Below, in pieces: positions 25,106 through 34,278 of a DNA stretch of 64,000 nucleotides. Position 1 is the first letter of the stretch; every line of letters begins with the position of its first letter. The notes beneath the pieces were generated by a model. That model was not told the origin of the DNA and did no database searches. It saw only the letters and a list, made by a program, of their open reading frames with translations. The DNA is from Microbacterium oleivorans (GTDB taxonomy: Bacteria; Actinomycetota; Actinomycetes; Actinomycetales; Microbacteriaceae). The translations under genes were made by a program, and so were the position numbers. The stretch spans positions 868,001 through 932,000 of the forward strand of contig NZ_CP058316.1 of the NCBI RefSeq assembly GCF_013389665.1, read 5' to 3'.

Positions 25106-26221
25106 ATGGATGCCGCGCGGGTCGATGTCGTGGTCGTCGGGGCCGGGCAGGCCGGGCTGTCAGCGGCCTATCACCTGCGGCGTCGCGGGTTCGAGCCCGA
25201 CCCGGCTGCGACGCGGAGCTTCGTGGTCCTCGACGCCGAAGACTCCCCCGGCGGTGCGTGGCAGCACCGGTGGGAATCGCTTCGGATGGAGACGGTCAAC
25301 GGCATCCACGAGCTGCCGGGCTTCGCGGTGCCCCCGGCCGGCCCGCGCGCATCGGCCCGCGATGTGCTGCCGGCGTACTTCGACGAGTACGAGCGGCGCT
25401 TCGACCTGAGTGTGCGCCGCCCCGTCCGGGTCGCGAGCGTCGAGCGGGAGGATGCCGATCCGCGGGGCCGCCTCCGGGTGGTCACCGGCAGCGGGTCATG
25501 GTCGGCGCGCTGGGTCGTCAACGCCACCGGCACGTGGCGGCGGCCGTTCTGGCCGCGCTACCCCGGGGCCGGGACGTTCCGAGGTCGCCAGCTGCACGTG
25601 CATGACTACGTCTCGGCCGAGGAGTTCGCCGGACAGCGCGTCGTGATCGTCGGGGCCGGCATCTCGGCGATCCAGCTGCTCGACGAGATCTCGCGTGTCG
25701 CCGAGACGTTCTGGGTCACGCGCGACGAACTGCGCTGGGACGCCGGCGGCTTCGACACCGCCGCCCGGATCGCCGCGATCGCGGGTGTCGAGGAACGCGT
25801 TCGGCAGGGGCTCCCGCCGGGGAGCGTCATCTCGGTGACGGGCCTGCACTGGAACCGGTGGGCGGAGTCCGCCCAGGCTCGCGGGGTGCTGGTGCGGCAT
25901 CCGATGTTCGACCGGATCGAGCCCGACGGCGTGCGGATGCCGGACGGACGGCTCGAGCACGCCGACGTCATCCTCTGGGCCACCGGGTTCCGCGCCGACA
26001 TCCCCCACCTCGCGCCGCTCGGGCTGCGGACGGCGGCGGGCGGCATCCGCGTCGCGAACGGCCGTTCGCTCGACGATCCTCGCCTGTTCCTGATCGGCTA
26101 CGGGCCGTCGCAGTCGACCGTCGGCGCCAACCGGGCCGGACGCGACGCCGTACGCGCCATCGCATCCGACCCGGGTGAGAGCGTCAGGAGTCCACGCCTA
26201 CGTTCGTCTGCAGTCCGTTGA
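25106..26221 (+). CDS. FAD-dependent monooxygenase/oxidoreductase (FMO-like)
   Basis: A 371-residue flavoprotein with two dinucleotide-binding folds: VVVGAGQAGLSAAYHLRRRG at the N-terminus for FAD and VIVGAGISAIQLLDEI near residue 175 for NAD(P)H. Between them the FRGRQLHVHDY element matches the FxGxxxHxxxY/W fingerprint of flavin-containing and Baeyer-Villiger monooxygenases, and DVILWATGFRADI is the conserved late ATG motif. ATG 25106 is chosen over an upstream frame extension because the Rossmann fold begins there. The gene overlaps the convergent GH65 gene by 38 bp. The substrate is unknown. Confidence 0.88.
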   Translation: MDAARVDVVVVGAGQAGLSAAYHLRRRGFEPDPAATRSFVVLDAEDSPGGAWQHRWESLRMETVNGIHELPGFAVPPAGPRASARDVLPAYFDEYERRFDLSVRRPVRVASVEREDADPRGRLRVVTGSGSWSARWVVNATGTWRRPFWPRYPGAGTFRGRQLHVHDYVSAEEFAGQRVVIVGAGISAIQLLDEISRVAETFWVTRDELRWDAGGFDTAARIAAIAGVEERVRQGLPPGSVISVTGLHWNRWAESAQARGVLVRHPMFDRIEPDGVRMPDGRLEHADVILWATGFRADIPHLAPLGLRTAAGGIRVANGRSLDDPRLFLIGYGPSQSTVGANRAGRDAVRAIASDPGESVRSPRLRSSAVR

Positions 26222-28769
26222 AGGTCTGCTCGTAGTCCTGGACGACGGGGATCTCGCCGGTGATGGCGGGGATCTCGGTCGTGACCGTCGGGATCGAGGT
26301 CGTGACCGTGGAGACGGGCACGGATGCCGACAGCAGCGAGCCGTCGTCCCGGCGCGACTCCGAGACCTGCCGGAGCGACGGACGCCCCGACAGCAGCGGT
26401 CCCTGACCGGCCAGCGGCACGGTGACGGTGGCTCCACCCGCGACGCGGACGTCGCGGCCGCGCACGGAGAAGTCGACAGCGTCCCCCTCGCCGGCGGTGA
26501 CGGTCATGGCCTCGGCGGTCAGGACGATGTCGAGCCGCGTGCCCTGCCAGTGCAGCGTGTACTCGAGCGAGGGCCAGTCCCGCGGCAGGCGCGGATCGAA
26601 GCTGAGTGCGCCGTAGTGGTCGCGCATGCCGCCGAAGCCCGAGACGAGCGCCGTCCACACGCCGCCGGCCGAGGCGACGTGCACGCCGTCCGCGGCGTTG
26701 CTGTGCAGGTCGCCGAGGTCGACGTAGATCGACGCGAGGAAGTACTCCAGCGCCAGGTCCTGGTAGCCCACCTCGGCCGCGAGGATCGACTGCACGACGC
26801 CCGAGAGCGTCGAGTCGCCGGTGGTCAGCGCGTCGTAGTACTCGAAGTCGGCCAGCTTCTCCTCATCGCTGAAGTGATTGCCCTGCAGGAACAGCGCGAG
26901 CACCACGTCGGCCTGCTTGAGCACCTGGTACCGGTAGATCACCAGCGGGTGGAAGTGCAGCAGCAGCGGTCGCTGGCTGTCGGGAGTGTTCTCGAGGTCC
27001 CACACCTCGCGCTCGAGGAAGACGGCATCCTGCGGGTGGATGCGCAGCGAGTCGCTGAAGGGGATGTGCATGGCCTCGGCCGCCCGCTCCCAGGCGTCCG
27101 CCTCGCCCGGGTCGAGACCGAGCCGTTCCGTCAGTGCGCGGTAGGCCTCGGGGGCCTCCTCGGCCATGTCGCGCACGGTGCGCGCCGCGAAGCGCAGGTT
27201 GAAACGCGCCATGACGTTGGTGAAGAGGTTGTCGTTGACGACGGTCGTGTACTCGTCCGGACCGGTGACGCCGTGGATGTTGAACGACTCGGCGTCGCCG
27301 TCGTCGCCGAAGCGCCAGAACCCGAGGGTCGACCACAGCCGGGCCGTCTCGACGGCGATGTCGACCGCTTCCCGGTAGAGGAAGTCGACGTCCCCGGTAG
27401 CGCGGACGTACTTGGCCAGCGCGAAGCTCACGTCGGCGTTGATGTGGTACTGCGCGGTGCCGGCGGCGTAGTACGCCGACGCCTCCTCGCCGTTGATGGT
27501 GCGCCACGGGAAGAGCGCCCCGGCCTCGTTCAGCTGACGCGCGCGGCGGCGCGCCGCAGGGAGCATGAGGTGGCGCATGCGCAGCGCGTTGCGGGCCCAG
27601 AGCGGCGTCGTGTACGCCAGGAAGGGCAGCACGTAGACCTCGGTGTCCCAGAAGTAGTGACCGCTGTAGCCCGATCCCGAGACGCCCTTGGCCGGCACGC
27701 CCTGGCCGTCCGCGCGTGCCGCCGCCTGGGCGAGCTGGAACAGGCACCAGCGCGTCGCCTGCTGCAGGTCGTCGTGGCCGGCGATGCGCACGTCGGAGCG
27801 CCGCCAGAAGTCCGCGCACCACGCGGCCTGGCGCTCGAACTGGGCGTCGACACCCTCGTCACGGATGCGGTCGAGCACGCGGCGGCCGCGGTCGACCAGC
27901 TCGCGCGCGGGCACGCCGCGGGACGTGTGGTAGCTGACGAGCTTCGTCACCGTCACCGGCACGCCCTGCTTGGCGTGGACGCGGAAGACGTTCTTGGCGA
28001 TGTCGGGCTCGACCAGGCGCCGGGCGGAGTACTCGTTCTCGGTGTCGATGAGATGGTCGGCCACCACCGAGACGGTCATGCCCGAGTTCGTGGCCTTGTA
28101 CGACAGCACGGCACGGCCGTCCTCGTCCTGCCAGAACTCCTGCGGCTGGAGCACACGCTCCTCGATCTTCTCCGTCTTACGGGGATCGAACCCGGCCTTC
28201 GCGCGGTTCGGGGCCGAGCCTCCGTAGACGTCCTCGCCGTCCTGGCGATTGACGATCTGGCAGCTGACGGTGACCGGCGCGTCGGAGTTGAGCACCGTGA
28301 CCGTCAGCCGCATGATCGCGAGGTGCTTCTGCTCGAACGACACGAGACGCTCGAAGTCGACCTGCACCTCCTTGCCGCTCGGCGTGACCCAGCGCAGGTT
28401 GCGCGTCAGGACACCCGTGCGCATGTCGAGCACGCGCTCGTAGTCGCGGACGTCGGCGACGTCGAGGGCCAACGGCTCGTCGTCGACGTAGACGCGCATG
28501 ACCTTCGCGTCGGGGGCGTTGATGATGGTCTGGCCGACCTCGGCGAAGCCGTAGGCCTGCTCGGCGTGACGGATCGGGAAGATCTCGTGGAAACCGTTGA
28601 TGAACGTCCCGTGCTCATGGGCGTGACGCCCCTCGGGGTGGTTCCCGCGCAGGCCGAGATAGCCGTTGCCGACGGCGAAGAGCGTCTCGGTGACGCCGAT
28701 GTCGTCGATCGAGAACTTCTTCTCGACGAGTCGCCAGGGGTCGACGGGGAAGCGATCGCGATCGATCAT
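26184..28769 (-). CDS. Glycoside hydrolase family 65 disaccharide phosphorylase
   Basis: An 861-residue GH65 enzyme, which phosphorolyses alpha-linked disaccharides (maltose, trehalose, kojibiose or similar) to beta-glucose 1-phosphate and glucose. Domains: N-terminal beta-sandwich (~1-280, VGNGYLGLRGNHPEG), the (alpha/alpha)6 catalytic barrel (~330-730, WDTEVYVLPF) with the general acid Glu506 in TGPDEY, and a C-terminal beta domain. The last ~70 residues form a Thr/Val/Ile-Pro repeat-like tail (VTTSIPTVTTEIPAIT), unlike the core family. The beta-phosphoglucomutase gene directly upstream supports phosphorylase rather than hydrolase activity. Which disaccharide cannot be told. Confidence 0.92.
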   Translation of the reverse strand: MIDRDRFPVDPWRLVEKKFSIDDIGVTETLFAVGNGYLGLRGNHPEGRHAHEHGTFINGFHEIFPIRHAEQAYGFAEVGQTIINAPDAKVMRVYVDDEPLALDVADVRDYERVLDMRTGVLTRNLRWVTPSGKEVQVDFERLVSFEQKHLAIMRLTVTVLNSDAPVTVSCQIVNRQDGEDVYGGSAPNRAKAGFDPRKTEKIEERVLQPQEFWQDEDGRAVLSYKATNSGMTVSVVADHLIDTENEYSARRLVEPDIAKNVFRVHAKQGVPVTVTKLVSYHTSRGVPARELVDRGRRVLDRIRDEGVDAQFERQAAWCADFWRRSDVRIAGHDDLQQATRWCLFQLAQAAARADGQGVPAKGVSGSGYSGHYFWDTEVYVLPFLAYTTPLWARNALRMRHLMLPAARRRARQLNEAGALFPWRTINGEEASAYYAAGTAQYHINADVSFALAKYVRATGDVDFLYREAVDIAVETARLWSTLGFWRFGDDGDAESFNIHGVTGPDEYTTVVNDNLFTNVMARFNLRFAARTVRDMAEEAPEAYRALTERLGLDPGEADAWERAAEAMHIPFSDSLRIHPQDAVFLEREVWDLENTPDSQRPLLLHFHPLVIYRYQVLKQADVVLALFLQGNHFSDEEKLADFEYYDALTTGDSTLSGVVQSILAAEVGYQDLALEYFLASIYVDLGDLHSNAADGVHVASAGGVWTALVSGFGGMRDHYGALSFDPRLPRDWPSLEYTLHWQGTRLDIVLTAEAMTVTAGEGDAVDFSVRGRDVRVAGGATVTVPLAGQGPLLSGRPSLRQVSESRRDDGSLLSASVPVSTVTTSIPTVTTEIPAITGEIPVVQDYEQTFNGLQTNVGVDS

Positions 28770-28843
28770 GGCGGCCTTCCGGAGGATGGGGCGCCGCGGC
28801 TCGGGAGGCGCGCGGTGCGGGGACGGGCGGGTGTTCGGGAGGG

Positions 28844-29572
28844 TCAGACGAAGGCGTCGAGATCGTCGACGACGACGTGGGCTCCGCGCGCGCGCAGCGC
28901 GTCGGCACCGGCACCGCGATCGACGCCGACCACGAGAGCGTAGCCTGCCGCGACGGCCGACTCGACACCCGAGTGCGCGTCCTCGACGGCCACCGAACGG
29001 GCCGGGTCGACGCCCAGCATCCGCGCGCCCTCGGCGAAGACGTCGGGGGCGGGCTTGGAGGGCAGGTGACGCTCCTCGGCGACGACCCCGTCCATGATCA
29101 CGGGGAAGCGGTCGAGAAGCCCGGCGACGGTGAGGACCTCGCGCGCGTTCTTCGAGCTCGACACCACGGCGATCGGGATGCCGGCGGCCTCGAGCTTGTC
29201 GATCAGCGCGACCGAGCCGGCGTAGGGCTCGATGCCCTCGGCGCGGAGCACGCGCTCGAACACCGCGTTCTTGCGGTTGCCGATGCCGCAGATCGTGTCG
29301 GCGGACGGGTCATCGCTCGGATCGCCCCACGGCACCTCGACGTCGCGCGACCGCAGCAGGCTCGCGACCCCGTCGTAGCGCTTCTTGCCGTCGAGGTGGC
29401 GGAAGTAGTCGTCCGGCTCGTACGGCGGAGTGATGTCCCAGGCGGTGAAGAGCTCGGTGAACATCGTCTGCCAGGCGCGCATGTGCACCTCGGCGGTCGG
29501 GGTGAGCACGCCGTCGAGATCGAAGAGCACGCCGTCGTAGGTGGTCAGGTCGGGTAGCTGAGCCGCGGTCAC
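28844..29572 (-). CDS. pgmB: Beta-phosphoglucomutase-type HAD phosphatase
   Basis: A 242-residue HAD-superfamily protein. The nucleophile motif LFDLDGVLTP (Asp18, Asp20), VVSSSKNA (motif II), the Lys in HLPSKPAPDVF and AVEDAHSGVESA (motif IV) are all present, with the alpha-helical cap between motifs I and II. Within the family, the beta-phosphoglucomutase role (beta-glucose 1-phosphate to glucose 6-phosphate) is inferred from its place just upstream of the GH65 phosphorylase, with a 74-nt gap. The GTG start lies 6 nt from a TACGCT -10, so the pair has its own leaderless promoter in addition to possible read-through from ackA. Confidence 0.9.
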   Translation of the reverse strand: MTAAQLPDLTTYDGVLFDLDGVLTPTAEVHMRAWQTMFTELFTAWDITPPYEPDDYFRHLDGKKRYDGVASLLRSRDVEVPWGDPSDDPSADTICGIGNRKNAVFERVLRAEGIEPYAGSVALIDKLEAAGIPIAVVSSSKNAREVLTVAGLLDRFPVIMDGVVAEERHLPSKPAPDVFAEGARMLGVDPARSVAVEDAHSGVESAVAAGYALVVGVDRGAGADALRARGAHVVVDDLDAFV

Positions 29573-29578
29573 GGAACC

Positions 29579-29584
29579 AGCGTA
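29579..29584 (-). promoter_or_regulatory. -10 element TACGCT of the leaderless pgmB promoter
   Basis: On the minus strand TACGCT, 6 nt, then GTG 29572. Confidence 0.5.
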
Positions 29585-29627
29585 ATGACATGGAGGGCCG
29601 GCATCGGACGCATCGGCCGGGACGCGG

Positions 29628-30863
29628 TCAGGATGTCACGGCCAGCGTCTGGCGCGCGATCTCGAGCTCCTCGTCGGTGGGAACGACGAGGACGCTCACG
29701 CGCGACGCGTCCGTGGAGATCCGCCGGATGCCGCGTCCACGCTCCTCGTTGCGTACGGGGTCGATCTCGACGCCCGCGAAGCCCAGCGTCTCGAGGGCGG
29801 CGGCACGCACCATCGGCGAGTTCTCGCCGACACCCGCGGTGAACGAGATCACGTCGGCGCCGCCGAGCTGCGCCAGGTAGGCGCCGGCGTATGCGCGCAG
29901 CCGGTGCGCGTAGACCTCGAACGCGAGGGTCGCCTTCTCATCGCCTCGCTGCACGCCGTCCTCGATGTCGCGCATGTCCGACACGCCGGCCAGGCCCAGC
30001 ATGCCGGAGCGCTTGTTCAGCAGGTCGTCGAGCTGCGGGATGGTCATCTCGGCACGCCGCGCCAGGTGGAAGATCACCGCGGGGTCGAGGTCGCCCGACC
30101 GGGTGCCCATCACCAGCCCCTCGAGCGGGGTGAGCCCCATCGAGGTGTCGACGGAGCGGCCGCGGTCGATCGCGGTGACCGACGCGCCGTTCCCGAGATG
30201 GAACACGATCTGGCGCAACTCGTCGACCGGCCGCCCGAGGTGAGCCGCCGCGGCCTCGGCGACGAACTTGTGCGAGGTGCCGTGGAAGCCGTAGCGGCGC
30301 ACGCGATGCGCCTCGGCGAGCTCGGCGTCGATGGCGTAGGTGTAGGCGGCGGGCGGCATCGTCTGGTGGAAGGCCGTGTCGAACACGGCGACGTGGGGAA
30401 GATCGCCGAATGCGGCCTTGGCCGCCCGGATGCCCTGCAGCGCGCCGGGGTTGTGCAGCGGCGCCAGCACGGACAGCTCGTCGATGTTGATCTCGACGAG
30501 CGGCGTGATGAGCGTGGGCTCGAAGAATCGCGCGCCGCCGTGCACGACGCGGTGCCCGACGGCGACGGGCGCGAACCGCTCGAGCGACGGCCCGTTCTCG
30601 GCGAAGGCGTCGAGCATGAGCTGGAAGCCGGCCGTGTGGTCGGCGATCGGCAGTTCGCGCTCGTGGGTCGCGTCGGTCGCGGTCACGGCGGCATCGGCTC
30701 CGGTCGCCGCCGTGCCGGCGAAGAAGACCGTGTGCTTGACGCGGCCCTTCTCCTGGCCGATGCGCTCGACGAGACCCGACGCGTGCGGGGCACCCGTGGC
30801 GGCGTCGATCAGCTGGTACTTGAACGACGACGAGCCGCTGTTGATGACGAGCACGATGCTCAT
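29628..30863 (-). CDS. ackA: Acetate kinase
   Basis: A 411-residue ASKHA-fold kinase that converts acetyl phosphate and ADP to acetate and ATP. Signatures are VLVINSGSSSFKYQLID at the N-terminus, HRVVHGGARF, VAVFDTAFH, GFHGTSHKFVA, the catalytic GLTPLEGLVMGTRSGDLDP and FTAGVGENS. The length is normal. The frame is open far upstream inside pta, but the true ATG at 30863 overlaps the pta stop in an ATGA, so the two are translationally coupled as in most bacteria. Confidence 0.97.
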   Translation of the reverse strand: MSIVLVINSGSSSFKYQLIDAATGAPHASGLVERIGQEKGRVKHTVFFAGTAATGADAAVTATDATHERELPIADHTAGFQLMLDAFAENGPSLERFAPVAVGHRVVHGGARFFEPTLITPLVEINIDELSVLAPLHNPGALQGIRAAKAAFGDLPHVAVFDTAFHQTMPPAAYTYAIDAELAEAHRVRRYGFHGTSHKFVAEAAAAHLGRPVDELRQIVFHLGNGASVTAIDRGRSVDTSMGLTPLEGLVMGTRSGDLDPAVIFHLARRAEMTIPQLDDLLNKRSGMLGLAGVSDMRDIEDGVQRGDEKATLAFEVYAHRLRAYAGAYLAQLGGADVISFTAGVGENSPMVRAAALETLGFAGVEIDPVRNEERGRGIRRISTDASRVSVLVVPTDEELEIARQTLAVTS

Positions 30864-32977
30864 GCGGTTGCCCCTCCCTGGGCCTGGATCGCCGTGATGG
30901 CGATGGTGTTGACGATGTCCTCGACCAAGGCACCGCGCGAGAGGTCGTTGATGGGCTTGTTCAGGCCCTGCAGGACCGGTCCGATCGCGATCGCGCCTGC
31001 CGAGCGCTGGACGGCTTTGTAGGTGTTGTTGCCGGTGTTCAGGTCGGGGAAGACGAAGACCGTCGCCTTGCCCGCGACCGACGAGCCGGGCATCTTCTTG
31101 GCCGCCACCGCGGCGTCGGCGGCGGCGTCGTACTGGATCGGACCTTCGACCAAGAGCTCGGGCGCGCGCTCGCGCACCAGCGCGGTCGCCTCCCGCACCT
31201 TCTCGACGTCGGCGCCCGAACCGGACTCCCCCGTCGAGTACGACAGCATCGCCACGCGCGGGTCGATGCCGAACTGGCGCGCCGTCTCGGCCGACGACAC
31301 CGCGATGTCGGCGAGCTGCTCGCTCGTGGGATCCGGGATCACCGCGCAGTCGCCGTAGACGAGCACGCGGTCGGCGAGCGCCATGAGGAAGACGCTCGAG
31401 ACGACCGAGACACCGGGCTTGGTCTTGATGATCTCGAAGGCGGGGCGGATGGTGTGCGCCGTGGTGTGCGCGGCACCCGAGACCATGCCGTCGGCCAGCC
31501 CCAGATGCACCATGAGCGTTCCGAAGTACGACACGTCGGTCACGGCATCCGCCGCCTGGCCGTAGGTCATGCCCTTGTGGGCCCGCAGCCGCTCGTACTC
31601 GCGGGCGAACTTGTCGACGTGCACCGCGTCGAAGGGCGAGAGGATCTCGGCTCCACGCAGGTCGAGACCGAGCTCGAGCGCGCGCGAGCGCACCTCGATC
31701 TCCTCGCCCAGCAGTGTGACGTCGGCGATGCCGCGCGCGAGAACGATGGATGCCGCATGCAGCACGCGGTCGTCGTCGCCCTCGGGCAGCACGATCCGGC
31801 GCCGGTCGGTGCGGGCGCGCTCGACGAGCCCGTAGGCGAACATCAGCGGGGTGAGCACGGTGGAGCGGGCCAGGCCGAGGGCCTCGGTGAGCTCCACCGT
31901 GTCGATGTGCCGCTCGAACAGGGTCACTGCCGCCTCGTAGTGGCGCCGGGAGTCGGCGGCGAGGCGCCCCCGCGTGCTCATGATGCGCGCCGCGGTCTCG
32001 TAGGTGTCGAGGTCGGTGGCGATGATCGGCAAGGTCGCCCCGACGCCGTCGATGAGCCGATCGACCTGCTCGGGAAGAGGGAACCCGCCGTTGATGACGA
32101 TCGCCGAGAGCGTGGGGAAGGTCCCGGAGGCGTGCGCGAGGAGCGTCGCGAGCAGGACCTCGGCCCGATCGGCGGGGATCACCACGACGGAGCGCTCGCT
32201 CAGGCGCGGGAGGACGTTGACCATCGACATCGCGCCGATCACCACACCCAGGACTTCGCGACCGAGCAGCTCGGCGTCGCCCTTCACGAGCGAGCCCTCG
32301 ACCGACTCGAGCACCCCGCGCACCGACGGCGACACGAGGAAGCGGTCCTCGGGGACGGCCCACACCGGCACGTCGTGCGGCACCGCGTGGCGGACGGCCT
32401 CGACGATCTCGTCGAGACGCTCGCCGTCGGCACGGTTGGCCACCACCGCGAAGAGTTCGGCCCGGTCGTCGCGCAGCTCCGCCGCCGCGAGCGAGGCGAT
32501 CTGTCTCATCTCGTCGGGGGTGCGCGCCGACGACGAGCCGAGCTTCTCCCCTCCGCCCTGCCCGGCGCGCCCGCCGAGGACGAGCAGCACCGGGGCACCG
32601 AGGTTGACGGCGATCCGGGCGTTGTAGCCGAGCTCGGCGGGCGACCCGACGTCGGTGTAGTCGCTGCCCATGATGACCACGGCGTCGCACTGCGCCTCGA
32701 CGGCCTTGTACCTCTCGACGATGCGCGAGAGAGCGGCATCCGGATCGCTGCGCATGTCGTCGTAGGTCACGCCGATGCAGTCGTCGTAGGCCAGGTCGAC
32801 CCCGTCGTGGTCGAGAAGCATTTCGAGCACGTAGTCGCGTTCGTCGGTCGATCGGGCGATCGGCCGGAAGACCCCGACGCGCGGCGCGACCCGGCTGAAC
32901 GCCTCGAGCACCCCCAGCGCGATGATCGACTTGGCGGAATGGCCTTCTGCGGACGTGATGTAGATGCTCTGAGCCAC
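30860..32977 (-). CDS. pta: Phosphate acetyltransferase
   Basis: A 705-residue long-form Pta that converts acetyl-CoA and phosphate to acetyl phosphate. It has an N-terminal P-loop-like dethiobiotin-synthetase-type domain (SIYITSAEGHSAKSIIALGVLEAF, ~1-220), a DRTGG regulatory domain (~220-335) and the C-terminal catalytic PTA_PTB domain (~380-700) with DGMVSGAAHTTAHTIRP and SVFLMAL. The start GTG 32977 is 6 nt from TAGGCT. With ackA it forms the reversible acetate pathway; the downstream pgmB and GH65 genes suggest use during growth on disaccharides. Confidence 0.97.
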   Translation of the reverse strand: MAQSIYITSAEGHSAKSIIALGVLEAFSRVAPRVGVFRPIARSTDERDYVLEMLLDHDGVDLAYDDCIGVTYDDMRSDPDAALSRIVERYKAVEAQCDAVVIMGSDYTDVGSPAELGYNARIAVNLGAPVLLVLGGRAGQGGGEKLGSSSARTPDEMRQIASLAAAELRDDRAELFAVVANRADGERLDEIVEAVRHAVPHDVPVWAVPEDRFLVSPSVRGVLESVEGSLVKGDAELLGREVLGVVIGAMSMVNVLPRLSERSVVVIPADRAEVLLATLLAHASGTFPTLSAIVINGGFPLPEQVDRLIDGVGATLPIIATDLDTYETAARIMSTRGRLAADSRRHYEAAVTLFERHIDTVELTEALGLARSTVLTPLMFAYGLVERARTDRRRIVLPEGDDDRVLHAASIVLARGIADVTLLGEEIEVRSRALELGLDLRGAEILSPFDAVHVDKFAREYERLRAHKGMTYGQAADAVTDVSYFGTLMVHLGLADGMVSGAAHTTAHTIRPAFEIIKTKPGVSVVSSVFLMALADRVLVYGDCAVIPDPTSEQLADIAVSSAETARQFGIDPRVAMLSYSTGESGSGADVEKVREATALVRERAPELLVEGPIQYDAAADAAVAAKKMPGSSVAGKATVFVFPDLNTGNNTYKAVQRSAGAIAIGPVLQGLNKPINDLSRGALVEDIVNTIAITAIQAQGGATA

Positions 32978-32983
32978 GGATCC

Positions 32984-32989
32984 AGCCTA
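32984..32989 (-). promoter_or_regulatory. -10 element TAGGCT of the leaderless pta promoter
   Basis: On the minus strand TAGGCT, 6 nt, then GTG 32977. Confidence 0.65.
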
Positions 32990-33069
32990 AAAGGGAGAGG
33001 CCTGACCACGAACCGTGAATATCCCATCGGATCGCGGCGGCGGATGCCGCAGGCCACGACGGTGGGGAA

Positions 33070-33164
33070 AAGTAAGACTCTCCGCGAACCCGGCAGAGCC
33101 TGGTTACCCTTGCTACGTTTCCGTCCTGGGGGAGTTGGCCTGGATGCCGCCTCGCGGAGAGCTG
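33070..33164 (-). ncRNA. ffs: Signal recognition particle RNA (small bacterial 4.5S type)
   Basis: The minus strand carries the SRP RNA core: the helix-8 sequence CCCCCAGG-ACGGAAACG-TAGCAAGGGTA, with the GGAA-type apical tetraloop and the symmetric internal loop that binds Ffh. The ends pair as CTCTCCGCGA (minus strand, at 33152-33161) with TCGCGGAGAG (33077-33086), closing a hairpin of about 85 nt. A TAGACT -10 element (33170-33175) sits 6-7 nt upstream, and a CTTACTTTTCC pyrimidine/T tract follows the stem. The exact ends are estimated. The RNA assembles with Ffh to target membrane and secreted proteins. Confidence 0.9.
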
Positions 33165-33169
33165 CCACC

Positions 33170-33175
33170 AGTCTA
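33170..33175 (-). promoter_or_regulatory. -10 element TAGACT of the SRP RNA gene
   Basis: On the minus strand TAGACT precedes the estimated RNA 5' end by about 6 nt, the same spacing seen for leaderless mRNAs in this window. Confidence 0.55.
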
Positions 33176-33273
33176 ACCACGAAGCTGAGTCCCCCCGTCA
33201 CCGGGGGCGGTTAGGCTCTCGCCAGACGGGCGCGACGCGGCGCGGCACGCGGCGCCGACAACGAGGGGATCGC

Positions 33274-34266
33274 ATGACGAACGACGGCACGTGGGCGGCT
33301 TCCGGCCCCGATCGGTTCGCCACCACCACCGACGCGATCTCGGCGAGCATCGCCGGGGTCATCGACGGAAAACCCGAGGCGGTGCGGTCCGCGCTGGTCT
33401 GCCTGCTCGCCGAGGGCCACCTGCTGATCGAGGACGTGCCCGGGGTCGGCAAGACGGTGCTCGCCCGGGCGCTCGCAGCGTCGGTCGACGCGTCCGTGCG
33501 CCGCATCCAGTTCACGCCCGATCTGCTGCCGGGAGATGTGACCGGGGTGAGCGTGTTCAATCAGGCCGACCGCGAGTTCGAGTTCAAACAGGGTGCGATC
33601 TTCGCCCACATCGTCATCGCCGACGAGATCAACCGCTCCTCCCCCAAGACCCAATCCGCCCTGCTCGAGGCGATGGAGGAGCGCCAGGTCACCGTCGACG
33701 GGCGGACCCACCCCCTCCCGGCGCCGTTCCTCGTCGTCGCAACGCAGAACCCGCTGGAGATGGAGGGGACGTACGCGCTCCCCGAAGCGCAGCGCGACCG
33801 TTTCATGATGCGCATCTCGATGGGCTACCCCGACGCCGCGTCGGAGGCTCGGATGCTGCGCCAGCGCGACAGCGTCAATCCGCTGACATCGCTCTCCCCG
33901 GTCATCTCGGCCGCCGAGGTCCAGGAGCTCATCTCGTGGGCCCGGGGACTGCACGTCTCCCCCGCCGTGGAGGAGTACGCCGTCGCGATCGCCCGCGCCA
34001 CCCGCGAACACCCCGACCTGCGGCTCGGCGCGAGCCCGCGGGCGACGCTGCAGCTCGTGCGCGCCGCGAAGGTGTGGGCGGCGCTCGACGGACGGCCCTT
34101 CGTCATCCCCGACGACATCGTCGCCCTGCTGCAGCCGGTCTTCGCCCACCGCCTCATCCCCGCCCGGACCAGCGGCGCGACCCGGGGCCGCAGCGGCGCC
34201 GAGGTCGTCGAGGCGGCGCTCGAGGCCATCGCGGCCGAGGTTCCGGTGCCGCTGCCGGTGCGCTGA
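33274..34266 (+). CDS. MoxR-family AAA+ ATPase
   Basis: A 330-residue MoxR AAA+ ATPase, thought to act as a chaperone in assembling or activating partner complexes. Walker A is EDVPGVGKTVLAR (Lys60), the MoxR-specific RIQFTPDLLPGDVTG follows, Walker B is IVIADEINR, then the sensor ATQNPLEMEGTYALPEAQRDRFM. ATG 33274 has GAGGGGA 5 nt upstream. It is the first gene of a three-gene MoxR-DUF58-transglutaminase operon with 12 nt and then -14 nt spacing, the standard arrangement in Actinobacteria. Confidence 0.95.
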   Translation: MTNDGTWAASGPDRFATTTDAISASIAGVIDGKPEAVRSALVCLLAEGHLLIEDVPGVGKTVLARALAASVDASVRRIQFTPDLLPGDVTGVSVFNQADREFEFKQGAIFAHIVIADEINRSSPKTQSALLEAMEERQVTVDGRTHPLPAPFLVVATQNPLEMEGTYALPEAQRDRFMMRISMGYPDAASEARMLRQRDSVNPLTSLSPVISAAEVQELISWARGLHVSPAVEEYAVAIARATREHPDLRLGASPRATLQLVRAAKVWAALDGRPFVIPDDIVALLQPVFAHRLIPARTSGATRGRSGAEVVEAALEAIAAEVPVPLPVR

Positions 34267-34278
34267 GGATCGCGCTCC

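Noticed and set aside
30864..32690. Apparent pta-overlapping N-terminal extension of acetate kinase
   Set aside because: Arg/Ala-rich shadow translation of pta; acetate kinase has the classic ATGA overlap start at 30863.
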